DNA of 64,000 bases, taken from the NCBI GenBank assembly GCA_022432975.1, contig CM039516.1, forward strand, positions 31,450,051-31,514,050, read 5' to 3'. The DNA comes from Begonia masoniana. Its lineage: Eukaryota; Streptophyta; Magnoliopsida; Cucurbitales; Begoniaceae. Below are positions 10,263-22,428 of this stretch, in pieces (within the stretch, counting starts at the first letter, position 1; every line of letters starts with the position of its first letter). A program made the translations under genes and the position numbers. The notes under the pieces are model-generated. The model searched no databases, was not told the origin of the DNA, and saw only the letters and a list, made by a program, of their open reading frames with translations.

Positions 10263-12618
10263 TGTAACGACCCTTAACCGTACCCTTTATTTCCCGTATA
10301 AAATTTTTCTTTTTCGATTACAAATCCTCAATTTGATCTTTCAAATGTTTAGGCGGAATTAAAACTCGTTAAAATCTTTTGGCAAATTTAAAACCAATTG
10401 GATATAATTAGAACAATTAAATTAAAACTTAAAACAAATAAAACAATACTAAAAAACTATTAAAAATGACTAAAATGCATCGGTCATGTGAAGCAAACAG
10501 GCTATCGAAACAGGGGAGGGGCAGAAGGGCAATTCAGCCTGAAAAAGCAAAGGCGACCGAACGCATGAAGTTATGCGTTCGGGCGCCCCTCGCCTAACCG
10601 CCCGAACGCCTGCCTTTAAGCGTTCGGGCGCTTCACGTTCTGATTTCCAGAACGTGAAACCCGAACATTAATCGATCGTGCGCCACTCTACCCGCGCCCG
10701 AATGCCAAGCTCTCTGGAAAACCAGAGAGTTCTGCGTTCCAACTCCCTTCCTTCCGCGACCAATCGCTTCCTTCACTTGCGCCAACTACACACGTCACAC
10801 ACAACACATCCTCACACTTTTCCTTTTCTCATTTTTTCATCATACATCATTTAATTTCACAAACACACTTCCACTTACATACATTGCACACACCGTCAAT
10901 TGCCCGTTCACCAACTTGAAACACAATTTTATGAAAACGAACCGCATGGTTCTGTTTAAAAGTATAACATATCCTCCTGTTTTTGAAATCGGTAAAACAT
11001 TTACAAAACACATCCAATTTCAAAAAATATTTTCTACTACTTAACCAGATTCCAACATCCTATAATATTCTAACAATTTCTATCATATCTAACCCAAAAT
11101 ACCTATGTACGTCCCCACGGGTCAAAATAACGCTCCGACTGCCAGCGCACTCCCACGGGCCATCCTCCTTCAACATGTTCATACTTCAGGCGGAGGGACG
11201 TCTTCCTCACCTGCCTCAATGTCTCCTACACCATAGAATTTAACACGTGAGCTAGAGGCTCAGTAAATCTAAGTGAATGCAAATGTATGCTATGCTATGC
11301 TATGTTCTTTTGAAACTCTGCATTCTTTTCATTTCTTTGTTTCTTTGTTTCTGTGTCTATGTGTCACCCGGGGCTTCACTCTCGTTAGATAGGAGCGGCA
11401 CATCCCGCGATTGGATAGCCCTTCGGATCTAACACGGGGGGAAAGCATGCTTCCTTCGACAGCCATGCCTGAACCACCGCACCCGGCGTGATTATCTCTG
11501 TTGTTCAATTACGTACTTTGTTTACCCTTTTTCTATGTAAAACACTTTGAAATTCATTTTGCATGCATGCTTAGAAAACAATGAATGAACATGCTCGATG
11601 CAATAACGATAACGATACAATGAAAAATAAAGCATTAACAATCAATGAACACTACAATTAATGACCTAACCGAATGTAAACTAGCTACCCGTTCTAATCT
11701 ACCCAAATACATCTCCAATATCCTCATTCGACTCAATTCATACGGTGTAGGCCTAGACGGCCAAACAAGTCACAGAGACTTACCTCGCGTCCGTCGTTCA
11801 CGAGCTTCGTCCACGAGTGTTCGTTCACCTATACATTTCACAATATACGTATTAAATCGAGTCCAAAATTACCAAACTCTAAAAATCGCTAACTCCTAAC
11901 TAAAGAAAACTCTTCCAAACTCTATTTTTAGTTCGTTGGGGCATTTCGTCGAACAACTCACGCTCGACATTCCAAAAAACTCCATTAATGGGGTTTTTTT
12001 AAAGCTCCACCCACAATTACACCTCAACAAACCGATGAATTAAGCTCCGAAAATCACAAATGCGTCCATTAGAGGCATAAATAAGCTCAACCTATAAATC
12101 TCAAACATCGATTCACGTTTTCAACGAAAACCCTAACGGACCCTAATCGTTTTAAACCCTAAAAATCGCTATCAAAAGTTCCGAAAGTTTAGAGCCTTAC
12201 CTAGAGAGCGAAGACGGAGCAAACACGTGATGGATCGAGTAGCCGGAGGGAGGCAATCGCTGCCGGAATGAAGAAGTCGTCAGAGGAGGAAGAGAAATCG
12301 CGTGGAGGAGGAGAGGGAGAAATGAAGTTTTGCGTTGGAGTGTTGGAGAGGAAATGATTTTTGACTATTTAATAACCTTGGCTTGGCAAATGACTAAATT
12401 GCCCTTCCATTTGATTTCTATTTATTTCGTCACTTATCTCGTTATTTAACTAACGATTCTATTTTTTTTTCAGAACTCTCATATTTCACCATAAATTCCA
12501 ATTTATTATTACGGCTTCGTTAAAACTTTCCGTTCATAAAACGGACTTAATCTGACGTATTTACAAAATTGCCGTTTATATCGGAATAAATTTAAATCCC
12601 GCAAAGCCGGGTGTTACA
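10263..12618 (-). repeat. 3' LTR (left) of the complete Gypsy element
   Basis: Starts TGTAACGACCC and ends GCCGGGTGTTACA; 2356 bp. Contains a GC-rich block with three perfect inverted repeats at 10557-10658. The identical 84-aa open frames at 11645-11899 and 18698-18952 are simply the two LTR copies of the same non-coding stretch. Confidence 0.92.
10557..10658. repeat. Three consecutive hairpins in LTR (also 17574-17675)
   Basis: Perfect inverted repeats follow one another: CCGAACGCAT at 10557-10566 pairs with 10573-10582; CGCCCGAACGC at 10599-10609 pairs with 10620-10630; TTCACGTTCT at 10632-10641 pairs with 10649-10658. The same block is retained in the other LTR. Function is unknown; a structured part of the element's transcript is one possibility. 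Confidence 0.8.
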
Positions 12619-12768
12619 TTTCACCCACCTTATTTAAATTTTGTCCTCAAAATTTGATTATACAAATAGATCAGGATACCTCAACATCATATCCTGCTGT
12701 CTCTCCCAAGTAGCTTCTTCTACATCATGGTTCCTCCACAAAACTTTTACCAAAGGAATCTCCTTATT

Positions 12769-14223
12769 TCATAGCACTTTGATAGAAGACTCCAGGATTC
12801 GTACTGGCCTTTCCTCGTAGGTCAGCGTCGGTTGCACTTCAATCTCCCTTGCTTCAACGACGTGGGATGGATCACGTATACATTTTCTGAGCATAGACAC
12901 GTGGAACACGTCGTGAATACCCTCCATAGACGCTGGAAGCTGCAATCTGTATGCCAGAGTTCCGACCCTCTTCAGAATGGGAAAGGGCCCTACAAAACGA
13001 GGGTTCAATTTACCTCGCCTTCCAAATCGCATAACGCCTTTAAACGGAGAAATCTTTAAATACACCTCATCGCCTTCCTTGAACTGTAATTCTCTCCGTC
13101 TGGTGTCCGCATAACTCTTTTGGCGGCTTTGGGCAACCTCTATGTGTTGTCGAATAACAGCGATTTTCTCCGCTGTTTGTTGTAAAATATCTGGGCCAAC
13201 AATGCTCGCTTCACCTACCTCATCCCAGTATAGTGGAGACCTGCATTTTCGACCATACAGCGCCTCATACGGAGCCATGCCAATCGTAGCCTGGAAGCTG
13301 TTATTGTACGAAAACTCGATCAATGGCAAATATCGGCTCCACGAGCCCTGAAACTCTAGCACGCAGGCTCTAAGCATATCCTCGAGAATCTGGTTTGTCC
13401 TTTCAGTCTGTCCGTCAGTTTGAGGATGAAATGCCGTGCTAAAATTTAACTGAGTTCCCATTGCCTTATGCAAACTCTTCCAGAACTTCGAAGTAAATCT
13501 AGCATCTCTATCAGAAACAATAGAGATAGGCACTCCGTGTAGTCTGACAATCTCCTGTACGTACAGCTCAGCTAGCTGGTCCATAGAATAGGTCATCTTT
13601 ACTGGCAGGAAGTGAGCCGTCTTTGTCAAACGGTCCACTATCACCCAAATACCATTGTGCCCCTTTGCCGTTCTCGGGAGCCCAACTATAAAATCTGTGG
13701 ATATTTGCTCCCACTTCCACTCTGGAATAGGCAGTGGCTGTAAGGTTCTAGCTGGCCTTTGATGTTCTGCCTTTACCTGTTGACAAATCAGGCAGGTTTC
13801 TACATACCTGGCAATTTCTCTCTTCATATTAGGCCACCAAAAATGTTGTCTCAAGTCTCTGTACATTTTGGTGCTCCCCGGATGTACTGAATACGCCGAG
13901 GAATGTGCCTCAGTTAAGATCTCATTTTTCAGCTCACCATCGTCAGGCACGTACCACCTGTGCCTAAATTTCAATACTCCATTATCTGTCAGGTTAAAAT
14001 CAGACAATCCTTCAGATGTCATGCTCGTTCTATGCCTTTCACACTCCGAATCGTTCTGTTGAGCCTCTCGGACCTTGTCTAAAATCGTTGGTCTAAGAGA
14101 AATATTAGTAAGCATGCTGGACAATTCTGCCACAATTTCCACGTCGAAGTTCTCAATCTCAGACCTCAACATTACCGACATTGACGCAAGCAAAGGCTGG
14201 CTCGTTGTAGGCACTCGGCTCAA
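12769..14223 (-). pseudogene. Gypsy integrase and C-terminal domain (484 codons)
   Basis: The frame opens just after a one-base loss near 14226 at the RNase H end (VADA...LSR). It then contains the HHCC zinc module ([11 protein letters not shown]...CLICQQVKAEH), the core with the D,D,E pattern ([31 protein letters not shown]), the [20 protein letters not shown] box, the GDEVYLKISPFKGV / RRGKLNPRFVGPF tail and HDVFHVSMLRK. A TGA stop at 12769-12771 cuts the chromodomain-like end (EATWERQQD and onward), which remains readable in the same frame to about 12640. The product would insert the cDNA copy into the genome. Confidence 0.88.
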
Positions 14224-14372
14224 GCATCAGCTACTTTATTTGCCTTTCCTGGGTGGTATTTAATTTCAAAATCGTAGTCTTTAACGAACTCTAACCACCT
14301 TCGCTGCCGCATATTAAGTTCTTTCTGCGTAAACAAGTATTTTAAACTCTTGTGATCTGAAAACACCTCACA

Positions 14373-14816
14373 CTACTGCCCATACAGATAGTGTCTCCAA
14401 ATTTTTAATGCAAAGACTACTGCTGCGAGTTCAAGGTCGTGTGTCGGGTAGTTTTGTTCATATGGCTTCAATTGTCTAGAAGCGTAAGCGACGACCTTGC
14501 CTTCCTGCATTAAAACACATCCCAGTCCGATCCCCGAGGCATCACAATAAATACTGAACTTATCGCCCTCAACTGGTACTGTCAGAACTGGAGCCGTAGT
14601 CAATCTCTGTTTCAGCTCCACAAAACTTTTCTCACATGCAGGAGACCATAGAAATCTTTCATTCTTTCTCGTCAACCGAGATAGAGGGACGGCTATCTTT
14701 GAAAACCCCTCGATGAATTTCCTGTAATATCCAGCTAAACCAAGAAATCCTCGTACCTCTCGTACATTCTTGGGCTGTGGCCATTGTTTGACAACCTCTA
14801 TTTTAGCTGGATCCAC
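14373..14816 (-). pseudogene. Gypsy RT end and RNase H, in-frame stop
   Basis: Follows the reverse transcriptase after a frame change near 14816-14860. It shows [18 protein letters not shown], the RNase H start [46 protein letters not shown] and HYLYGQ. A TAG stop follows YGQ. The same frame then continues with the [20 protein letters not shown] box to about 14230, so the stop is a later lesion. RNase H removes the RNA strand during reverse transcription. Confidence 0.88.
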
Positions 14817-17116
14817 TGAGATTCCCTCCTGAGATATGATATGACCAAGAAAACTTGATCAAGCCAGAATTCACACTTAGAAAATTTCGGATACAATTGA
14901 TGTTGACACAAGGTCCTTAGAACGATCCGCAAATGTTCCTCGTGCTCCTCCTTTGTCTTGGAATAAACCAGGATGTCATCTATAAAAACAACGACAAACC
15001 TGTCCAAATACTCTTTGAAGACGCGATTCATCATATCCATAAATGCTGCAGGAGCATTGGTAAGTCCAAAGGACATCACAAGAAATTCATAATGCCCATA
15101 CCTCGTTCGAAACGCTGTCTTTTCAATATCTTCTTTTCGGACTTTCAACTGATAGTAACCCGAGCGTAGGTCGATCCTTGAAAACACTCGGGCACCCTGC
15201 AACTGGTCAAATAGATCGTCAATTCGGGGCAGTGGATACTTATTCTTCACGGTCAATTTATTTAACTCCCGATAATCAACGCACATCCTGAGAGTTCCGT
15301 CCTTTTTCTTCACAAATAGGACCGGTGCGCCCCATGGAGAAAAGCTGGGTCGAATGAACCCTTTGTCTAATAGCTCCTCCAACTGAGATTTCAGTTCCTT
15401 CAATTCTGCAAGCGCCAATCTGTACGCATTCTTAGATACAGGCGCTGAACTCGGATAAACATCAATCACAAACTCGATCTCCCGATCAGGCGGTAGTCCT
15501 GGAAGATCATCGAGAAAAATCCCCGAGAACTCTTTAACAACTGGGAGATCATCCGGTTTCAATTTATCAAGTAGTCGAGTATCAACCACCATGGCCACAA
15601 AAATCGAGCACCCATCTTTAAATTGTTCTTTGGCTATCATCGAATAAGAAGTAGGTAGCCCGCTTAACCTATTCATTGCCTGAAAAGTGAACTCAACTTT
15701 GTTCGGAGGGCAGAAAGTCACCATCCCGGACCCGCAGTCAATTGTGGCGCAATGGCGTGCAAGCCAATCCATCCCCAAAATAAGATCGTACACCTCTATT
15801 CCCATAACTATCAACCGGGCATAGAGGGTGTTGTTTCCCACAGAGACGACGTTGCCCTGGAAAACCTGATCAGACTGCATATTTGCTCCCGAAGGCAGCA
15901 TTACTCTATACTCGCACTCAGCCAACTCAGATACTAGCCCCAATCTACCCATGCAAGCAGTTGAAATAAAGGAGTGCGTAGCTCCTGTATCTACCAAGGA
16001 AAATACTGGTACACCCATGACTAGAATAGTACCTGCTATGACGGATGGCTGTGCCTCGTCATCGACATCTCCAGGTTCAATGAATGCGAATATCCTTGGC
16101 ATAACTCTTCGCTGATCTTTGCCTGGTTGTGTTCGGTTCAATAACGGGCAATTCATGGCATAATGGCCCACTTCACCGCATCGATAACAGCTATTGGTAC
16201 CCACTCGGCACTCGCCAAAATGTTCCTTCTGGCACTTAGGACAAACGGGCTTCTGAGCGGCCCCTTGAACCTGCTTCCCTTTGCCCTTATCATTTCCTCC
16301 CTCATGAGGCCTTTTGACGCCTCGTTGTTGTTGTTGTCCTCTAGGTTGCCAGCCTCTATTCCGTACCTGAGGCTGAATCTCGCAAAAGAAGCCTTTAGCA
16401 GACTCCCTTGGCTTAACACACGTCAACTCTGCAGCCTCAAACTCCAGGGCTCTCGCTGCAATTTCCTCATAGGGCACATCCATAATACCAGACACAATGA
16501 CGTTCTTCTGAATCTCCCTATCTAGCCCATCCATAAATTGATGCACCTTTTCTTCATTATCGCTGACTAGGCGTGGTGCAAACTTGGATAAAGCTTCAAA
16601 CTTCTTGATATACTCTGCAACTGTACCAGTTTGCTTCAATTGCGTAAACTCAGCTCTCTTTGCCGCTCTCACTGTACGGCTGAAGTATTTATCAAAGAAC
16701 ACGGTCTTAAACCGTTCCCACCTCATCAGTGACACGTCAGTCGTAACTTTAATAGAATCCCACCAAGTTCGAGCATCTAATTCCAAGTGGAACGTAGCGC
16801 ACTCAACCTTCTCGGCATTATCCACTTTGGCATACGCCATCATATCCTCCATTTTCCGAACCCACTCCTCAGCAATAGAGGGGTCCGTAGATTGCCCATT
16901 AAATATCGGAGGTCTTAACTTTTGAAGTCTCTCCATACTTTGACCATTAGGAACAACTATATCCCGAGCTCTTTGATTTTCACGTTGATTCTCACGGTTT
17001 TCATTTACTAGGTCCTCAATTTGCCGGGCCTGTCTATCCATATGCTGGGCTTGACGGTCCAGCAAATCAGTCAATCTATCCAAAGCATCGTCTCGGGCGT
17101 CCTTACCTCGAACCAT
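14798..17116 (-). pseudogene. Gypsy gag-protease-reverse transcriptase (772 codons)
   Basis: A long frame opens at an ATG (17116) just inside the primer site. Gag occupies about residues 1-300 ([38 protein letters not shown]). A zinc knuckle [14 protein letters not shown] lies at 310-323, and the aspartic protease site DTGATHSF at about 376-383. Reverse transcriptase runs from about 590 ([27 protein letters not shown]), with catalytic FIDD at 711-714. The frame shifts after WLDQVFL near 14850, so the final residues are not real. Together with the two frames to its left it is one polyprotein broken by a frameshift, a TAG, a second frameshift and a TGA. Confidence 0.92.
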
Positions 17117-17264
17117 ATTCTATAATTCCTATAAAATTAAAACAAATAATCCTAAGAAATCAAATTAAAATAAAACAATTAAACGTACTTACAGTTGATG
17201 AAGGATGTCCGTGTAGTGGCTGAGCAGTTGTGCAGTCTACAGAACCGTTTTTAAAACCCGGGGG

Positions 17265-17279
17265 CTCTGATACCATAAC
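17265..17279 (-). other. Primer binding site (initiator Met tRNA)
   Basis: Minus strand reads TTATGGTATCAGAG adjacent to the LTR end at 17280, the usual primer site of plant Gypsy elements. Confidence 0.85.
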
Positions 17280-19671
17280 TGTAACAACCCTTAACCGTAC
17301 CCTTTATTTCCCGTATAAAATTTTTCTTTTTCGATTACAAATCCTCAATTTGATCTTTCAAACGTTTAGGCGGAATTAAAACTCGTTAAAATCTTTTGAC
17401 AAATTTAAAACCAATTGGATATAATTAGAACAATTAAATTAAAACTTAAAACAATACTCAAAAACCATTAAAAATGACTAAAATGCATCGGTCATGTGAA
17501 GCAAACAGGCTATCGAAACAGGGGAGGGGCAGAAGGGCAATTCAGCCTGAAAAAGCAAAGGTGACCGAACGCATGAAGTTATGCGTTCGGGCGCCCCTCG
17601 CCTAACCGCCCGAACGCCTGCCTTTAAGCGTTCGGGCGCTTCACGTTCTGATTTCCAGAACGTGAAACCCGAACATTAATCGATCGTGCGCCACTCTACC
17701 CGCACCCGAACGCCAAGCTCTCTAGAAAACCAGAGAGTTCTGCGTTCCAACTCCCTTCCTTCCGCGACCAATCGCTTCCTTCATTTTCTTTCCCTTCTCC
17801 TTCTTTCCTTTTCTCTTGCGCCAACTACACACGTCACACACAACACATCCTCACACTTTTCCTTTTCTCATTTTTTCATCATACATCATTTAATTTCACA
17901 AACACACTTCCACTTACATACATTGCACACACCGTCAATTGCCCGTTCACCAACTTGAAACACAATTTTATGAAAACGAACCGCATGGTTCTGTTTAAAA
18001 GTGTAACATATCCTCCTGTTTTTGAAATCGGTAAAACATTTACAAAACACATCCAATTGCACAAAATATTTTCTACTACTTAACCAGATTCCAACATCCT
18101 ATAATATTCTAACAATTTCTATCATATCTAACCCAAAATACCTATGTACGTCCCCACGGGTCAAAATAACGCTCCGACTGCCAGCGCACTCCCACGGGCC
18201 ATCCTCCTTCAACATGTTCATACTTCAGGCGGAGGGACGTCTTCCTCACCTGTCTCAATGTCTCTTACACCATAGAATTAAACACGTGAGCTAGAGGCTC
18301 AGTAAATCTAAGTGAATGCAAATGTATGCTATGCTATGCTATGTTCTTTTGAAACTCTGCATTCTTTTCATTTCTTTGTTTCTTTGTTTCTGTGTCTATG
18401 TGTCACCCGGGGCTTCACTCTCGTTAGATAGGAGCGGCACATCCCGCGATTGGATAGCCCCTCGGATCTAACACGGGGGGAAAGCATGCTTCCTTCGACA
18501 GCCATGCCTGAACCACCGCACCCGGCGTGATTATCTCTGTTGTTCAATTACGTACTTTGTTTACCCTTCTTTGTTTACCCTTTTTCTATGTAAAACACTT
18601 TGAAATTCATTTTGCATGCATGCTTAGAAAACAATGCATGAACATGCTCGATGCAATAACGATAACGATACAATGAAAAATAAAGCATTAACAATCAATG
18701 AACACTACAATTAATGACCTAACCGAATGTAAACTAGCTACCCGTTCTAATCTACCCAAATACATCTCAAATATCCTCATTCGACTCAATTCATACGGTG
18801 TAGGCCTAGACGGCCAAACAAGTCACAGAGACTTACCTCGCGTCCGTCGTTCACGAGCTTCGTCCACGAGTGTTCGTTCACCTATACATTTCACAATATA
18901 CGTATTAAATCGAGTCCAAAATTACCAAACTCTAAAAATCGCTAACTCCTAACTAAAGAAAACTCTTCCAAACTCTATTTTTAGTTCGTTGGGGCATTTC
19001 GTCGAACAACTCACGCTCGACATTCCAAAAAAACTCTATTAATGGGGTTTTTTTAAAGCTCCACCCACAATTACACCTCAACAAACCGATGAATTAAGCT
19101 CCGAAAATCACAAATGCGTCCATTAGAGGCATAAATAAGCTCAACCTATAAATCTCAAACATCGATTCACGTTTTCAACGAAAACCCTAACGGACCCTAA
19201 TCGTTTTAAACCCTAAAAATCGCTATCAAAAGTTCCGAAAGTTTAGAGCCTTACCTAGAGAGCGAAGACGGAGCAAACACGTGATGGATCGAGTAGCCGG
19301 AGGGAGGCAATCGCTGCCGGAATGAAGAAGTCGTCGGAGGAGGAAGAGAAATCGCATGGAGGAGGAGAGGGAGAAATGAAGTTTTGCGTTGGAGTGTTGG
19401 AGAGGAAATGATTTTTGACTATTTAATAACCTTGGCTTGGCAAATGACTAAATTGCCCTTCCATTTGATTTTTATTTATTTCGTCACTTATCTCGTTATT
19501 TAACTAACGATTCTATTTTTTTTCAGAACTCTCATATTTCACCATAAATTCCAATTTATTATTACGGCTTCGTTAAAACTTTCCGTTCGTAAAACGGACT
19601 TATTCCGACGTATTTACAAAATTGCCGTTTATATCGGAATAAATTTAAATCCCGCAAAGCCGGGTGTTACA
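17280..19671 (-). repeat. 5' LTR (right) of the complete Gypsy element
   Basis: 2392 bp, TGTAAC...GTTACA. Compared with the left LTR it has an extra pyrimidine-rich stretch near 17783-17816 and a short duplication near 18567. Substitutions are sparse (for example near 17286, 17362, 17397, 17572, 17704, 17711, 17725). The promoter of the element should be here, but I could not place it with confidence. Confidence 0.92.
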
Positions 19672-19676
19672 GATAT

Positions 19677-20789
19677 CAATCCAAAGCGAAAGTCATTCCT
19701 CCTTTTCTGCCCAACACAAAGGAGAACAACATGGCCAGCCATACAATGCCTCAAACGGAGAGACTCTGATGCTGGTCTGGAAGTTGTTATTGTACACAAA
19801 CTCCACTAGTGGCAAGTGTTTGATCCAACTGTTACCATAATCCAGAACATAAGACCTCAGCATGTCCTCTAATATCTGAATGGTCCTTTTTGACTGTCCA
19901 TCTGTCTGGGGGTGATAAGCAGTGCTGAACTTAGTCTTCATACCAAGCTCCTTCTGCAATCCTCTCCACAACTCCGAAGTGAAGCGAGGATCACAACCAG
20001 ACACGATGCTCAAAGGTACCCCATGAAAACGAACTATGTGCTGCATATACAATCAGCTGAGTTTGGCAACTGAGAAATTCATTCGAACGGGAATGAAATG
20101 TGCCGACTTCGTCAGCCAATCCACAATAACCCAGATAGCATCCAGACGCTGAGGAGTCATCGGAAGATGAGTGACGAAGTCCATGGTGACTTCCTCCCAC
20201 TTCCACTTTGGAATAGGCAATGGCTGGAGCAACCCTGCTAGCCGTTGGTGTTCAGCTTTGACTCGCTGGTATGTCATACAACAAGCCACAAACTCGGCTA
20301 CCTCTCTTTCATGCTAGACCACCAATACAGATGCTTCAGGTGTTGGCCTGTCCCCATCTTACCGTTGTAGTTGCTTCACCCTAATAAGCATCGAAGGTGT
20401 AACCACTACATGGTAGATATAAGCCGTACTCCCAGAATATGATAATGAAACTCAAAATTTCTGATTGTCACCGATCTCTGCCACTCATCCCAAATCAAAC
20501 AGGCTATGGAATCACGAGGATATCGGCTCAATGCATCAGCAACAGCATTAGCCTTGTCGGGATGATACTCTAGGCTAAAATCATAATCCTCCAAATACTT
20601 CATCCACCTGCGCTGCCTCAAGTTGAGTTCTTTCTGAGTGAATAAGTAGTTCAAACTCTTATGATCGGAGAAAACCTAGAAGCTGACTCCATATAAATAA
20701 CTCCTCCACGTCTTCAAAGTAAATACAATGGAGGCGAGCTCTAAGTCGTGGGTAGGATAGTTCTGCTCGTGGGGCTTCATCTATTGGGA
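19677..20789 (-). pseudogene. Gypsy RNase H and integrase, 5' piece of split element
   Basis: Continues the element seen at 9680-10262. From right to left: [15 protein letters not shown] RNase H (about 20690-20780), then [23 protein letters not shown] and VADALSRYP (20406-20654), the integrase zinc-module end, PLPIPKWKWEEVTMDFVTHLP and VDWLTKSAHF (20053-20289), and VRFHGVPLSIVS, FHPQTDG-like [10 protein letters not shown] and NNNFQTSI (19693-20052). A TGA at 20053-20055 and several frame changes break it. Reverse transcriptase, protease and gag are gone: the RNase H runs directly into a 27-bp LTR stub at 20790. Confidence 0.85.
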
Positions 20790-20816
20790 ATTCACTAAAA
20801 TTTGGCAGATTTTACA
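20790..20816 (-). repeat. 27-bp LTR stub, right end of old Gypsy
   Basis: ATTCACTAAAATTTGGCAG followed by ATTTTACA is identical to 9653-9679, the first 27 bases of the 3' LTR. On the element's strand both begin TGTAAAATC, so this is most simply the outer tip of the 5' LTR. The remainder of the LTR, gag and most of pol were deleted. Confidence 0.65.
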
Positions 20817-21580
20817 CGAAGTAAGGCCTACAAATTGCACAATCCCACAACAAAGAAGTTTGTAGCAAGTCTTGATGTTTGGTTCGATGAGATTTCTTTA
20901 TTTGATAAAGAAAAAGATGATATGGTTATGCTTTCTATTGTGCAAGATGAAACTTCAAATTCTCAATTGGAAGTTTCTTTGGATTCTCTAAGAGATGTAT
21001 CTAGTGACGATGATTTACCTCTAAGAAAATTCAGAAATATACAACATCTCAATGAGGTCACAAATCAAGTAAGTTTGGAAGATAAAAATGTATTATTTGC
21101 ATTTTTGCAGGAGAAGATTCAACTTCTTTTGATGAAACATATATAAGAGAGAAAAGCAGAAGCAAGCAATGAATGAAGAAATAGATGCCATTGAAAAGAA
21201 TGAAACATGGGAACTTACTGATTTACCCGCACATAAGAGTGTCATTGGAGTAAAATGGGTGTACAAAACAAAAATAAATCCATATGAATCTATCAATAAG
21301 CATAAGGCGAGACTCGTTGCGAAAGGATACAAGCAAAAGAAAGGAGAAGACTATAATGAAGTTTTTGCTCTTGTTTCTAGACTTGATACTATTTGCTCGA
21401 TTATATCTTTTGCAACACAAAATAATTACAAAATTTTTCAAATGAATGTCAAGTCTGCTTTTTTGAATGGTATTCTTTAAGAAGATGTGTATTTAGAACA
21501 ATCGCAAAGGTACACAAAGAACGAAGAAGAAAAGAAAGTTTACAAACTCACAAAAGCGTTATATGGACTAAGGGCTGAAA
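20817..21580 (+). pseudogene. Ty1/Copia polyprotein fragment (pre-RT and RT)
   Basis: Plus-strand frame 20817-21146 carries SKAYKLHNP...DVWFDE, the typical Copia stretch ahead of reverse transcriptase. After a frame change near 21130-21165 the next frame (21169-21480) has EEIDAIEKNETWELTDLP, GVKWVYKTK, KARLVAKGYKQKKGEDYNEVFA and the catalytic-side MNVKSAFLNG box. A TAA follows at 21478, and the frame continues DVYLEQ...KLTKALYGL to about 21575, where similarity stops. The old Gypsy appears to have inserted at its left edge. The catalytic YVDD portion is absent. Heavily broken relic. Confidence 0.85.
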
Positions 21581-22221
21581 TTTTGACAGAATCTTACCCT
21601 AGATGTGGTGGAAATACCCTAAAAATCAAGGATTAACTCGATGGGGATGAAAAGATATGGCTGCAGATGTGAACGTTGGTCTAGAAAATGCTATGGTTGC
21701 ACTTTCACTGTTCTTTGGCTTTCTTTGAGGAAAAGCTCTCCAACTTGATGTGATGAACGTCTATTACGCCCTTACTGAATGTTCTACCTCAAGAGAAGAG
21801 GGAGAAGAATAGTGCAATACAATGGAATCCACTACATTCATAACGATGGAATCTAAGAACACACACACAATACTTGAATATTACTCACCAAGGAGAAATA
21901 GCCACTTGAAGGGAACTTCAAGTTTGAAAAAAATAAGACTCTTCACGATTTTTCATTCAAAATATTTTGCCATGAGCAGCCTTTAAGGGTGGTATAAATA
22001 TCACCTTAAGAATTAGGGTTTACAACCTAAAGAGAAAGCTAATATAAAAAGGGTAAACTAAAAGTGGGAGAAATGTGGTGTTCGGCCAAATGGGGAAAGA
22101 CCACATACCTTTTTGGCATCCCCATGTCATTTGACTTTCTAACCCTAGAGAGTGGCCTTACTAACTATCACATGTTTTTCCTAGCACTCTCATATCTCTT
22201 CTATCACTCTAGTATATTGAT
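21581..22221. other. Unassigned stretch between Copia and Gypsy relics
   Basis: No open frame of note and no recognised motif. AT-rich, with an AGAACACACACACAATACTTG segment like those found in retrotransposon LTRs or leaders. It may be LTR sequence, but I cannot place ends. Confidence 0.3.
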
Positions 22222-22428
22222 GTGTCAAGAGGAGCAATCACCCGATCCCGAGCTAAAGCTTTAGCTAATTTGTGTGCTCGTTTTATAGGTATCACTTTTG
22301 AAGGACAACTAGAGCTCGAACCTAGCATGCAAGGAAAGGAGAGACCTTTTCATTTTATCCATTGGGAGCATCCCTCGGATACATCAAGCATGAAAGAAAG
22401 CATTGAAGAGGAAATTTGTCTTCCTTGA
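22222..22428 (+). pseudogene. C-terminal end of an LTR-retrotransposon polyprotein (probable)
   Basis: The short frame begins RGAITRSRAKALANL, resembling the G-P-(I/M)-T-R-(S/A)-R-A-K-x-L motif often found at the very end of plant Gypsy polyproteins, just ahead of the 3' LTR. The rest (ELEPSMQGKERPFHF, IEEEICLP) is not recognised. The DNA after it (22430-22780) could be LTR, including an A-run at 22767-22781, but no clean terminus was found. Confidence 0.45.

Larger units (their letters stand above)
10263..19671 (-). mobile_element. Complete Tekay/Del-like Gypsy retrotransposon, 9409 bp
   Basis: Both LTRs are present (10263-12618 and 17280-19671), with TG...CA ends, a perfect GATAT target duplication (10258-10262 and 19672-19676), an initiator-Met primer site beside the right LTR (17265-17279) and a purine-rich GGTGGGTGAAA tract beside the left LTR (12619-12629). 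The internal region reads gag, protease, reverse transcriptase, RNase H, integrase, chromodomain-type tail on the minus strand. The LTRs look about 98-99 percent identical by eye apart from a few indels, so the insertion is fairly recent. It sits within the integrase gene of an older Gypsy. The coding frame is broken in at least four places, so this copy is not autonomous as read. Confidence 0.92.

Noticed and set aside
11645..18952. Identical 84-aa open frames at 11645-11899 and 18698-18952 (and the pair at 10983 and 18022)
   Set aside because: They are the same non-coding stretch in the two LTRs of one element; identity reflects LTR origin and not protein conservation.
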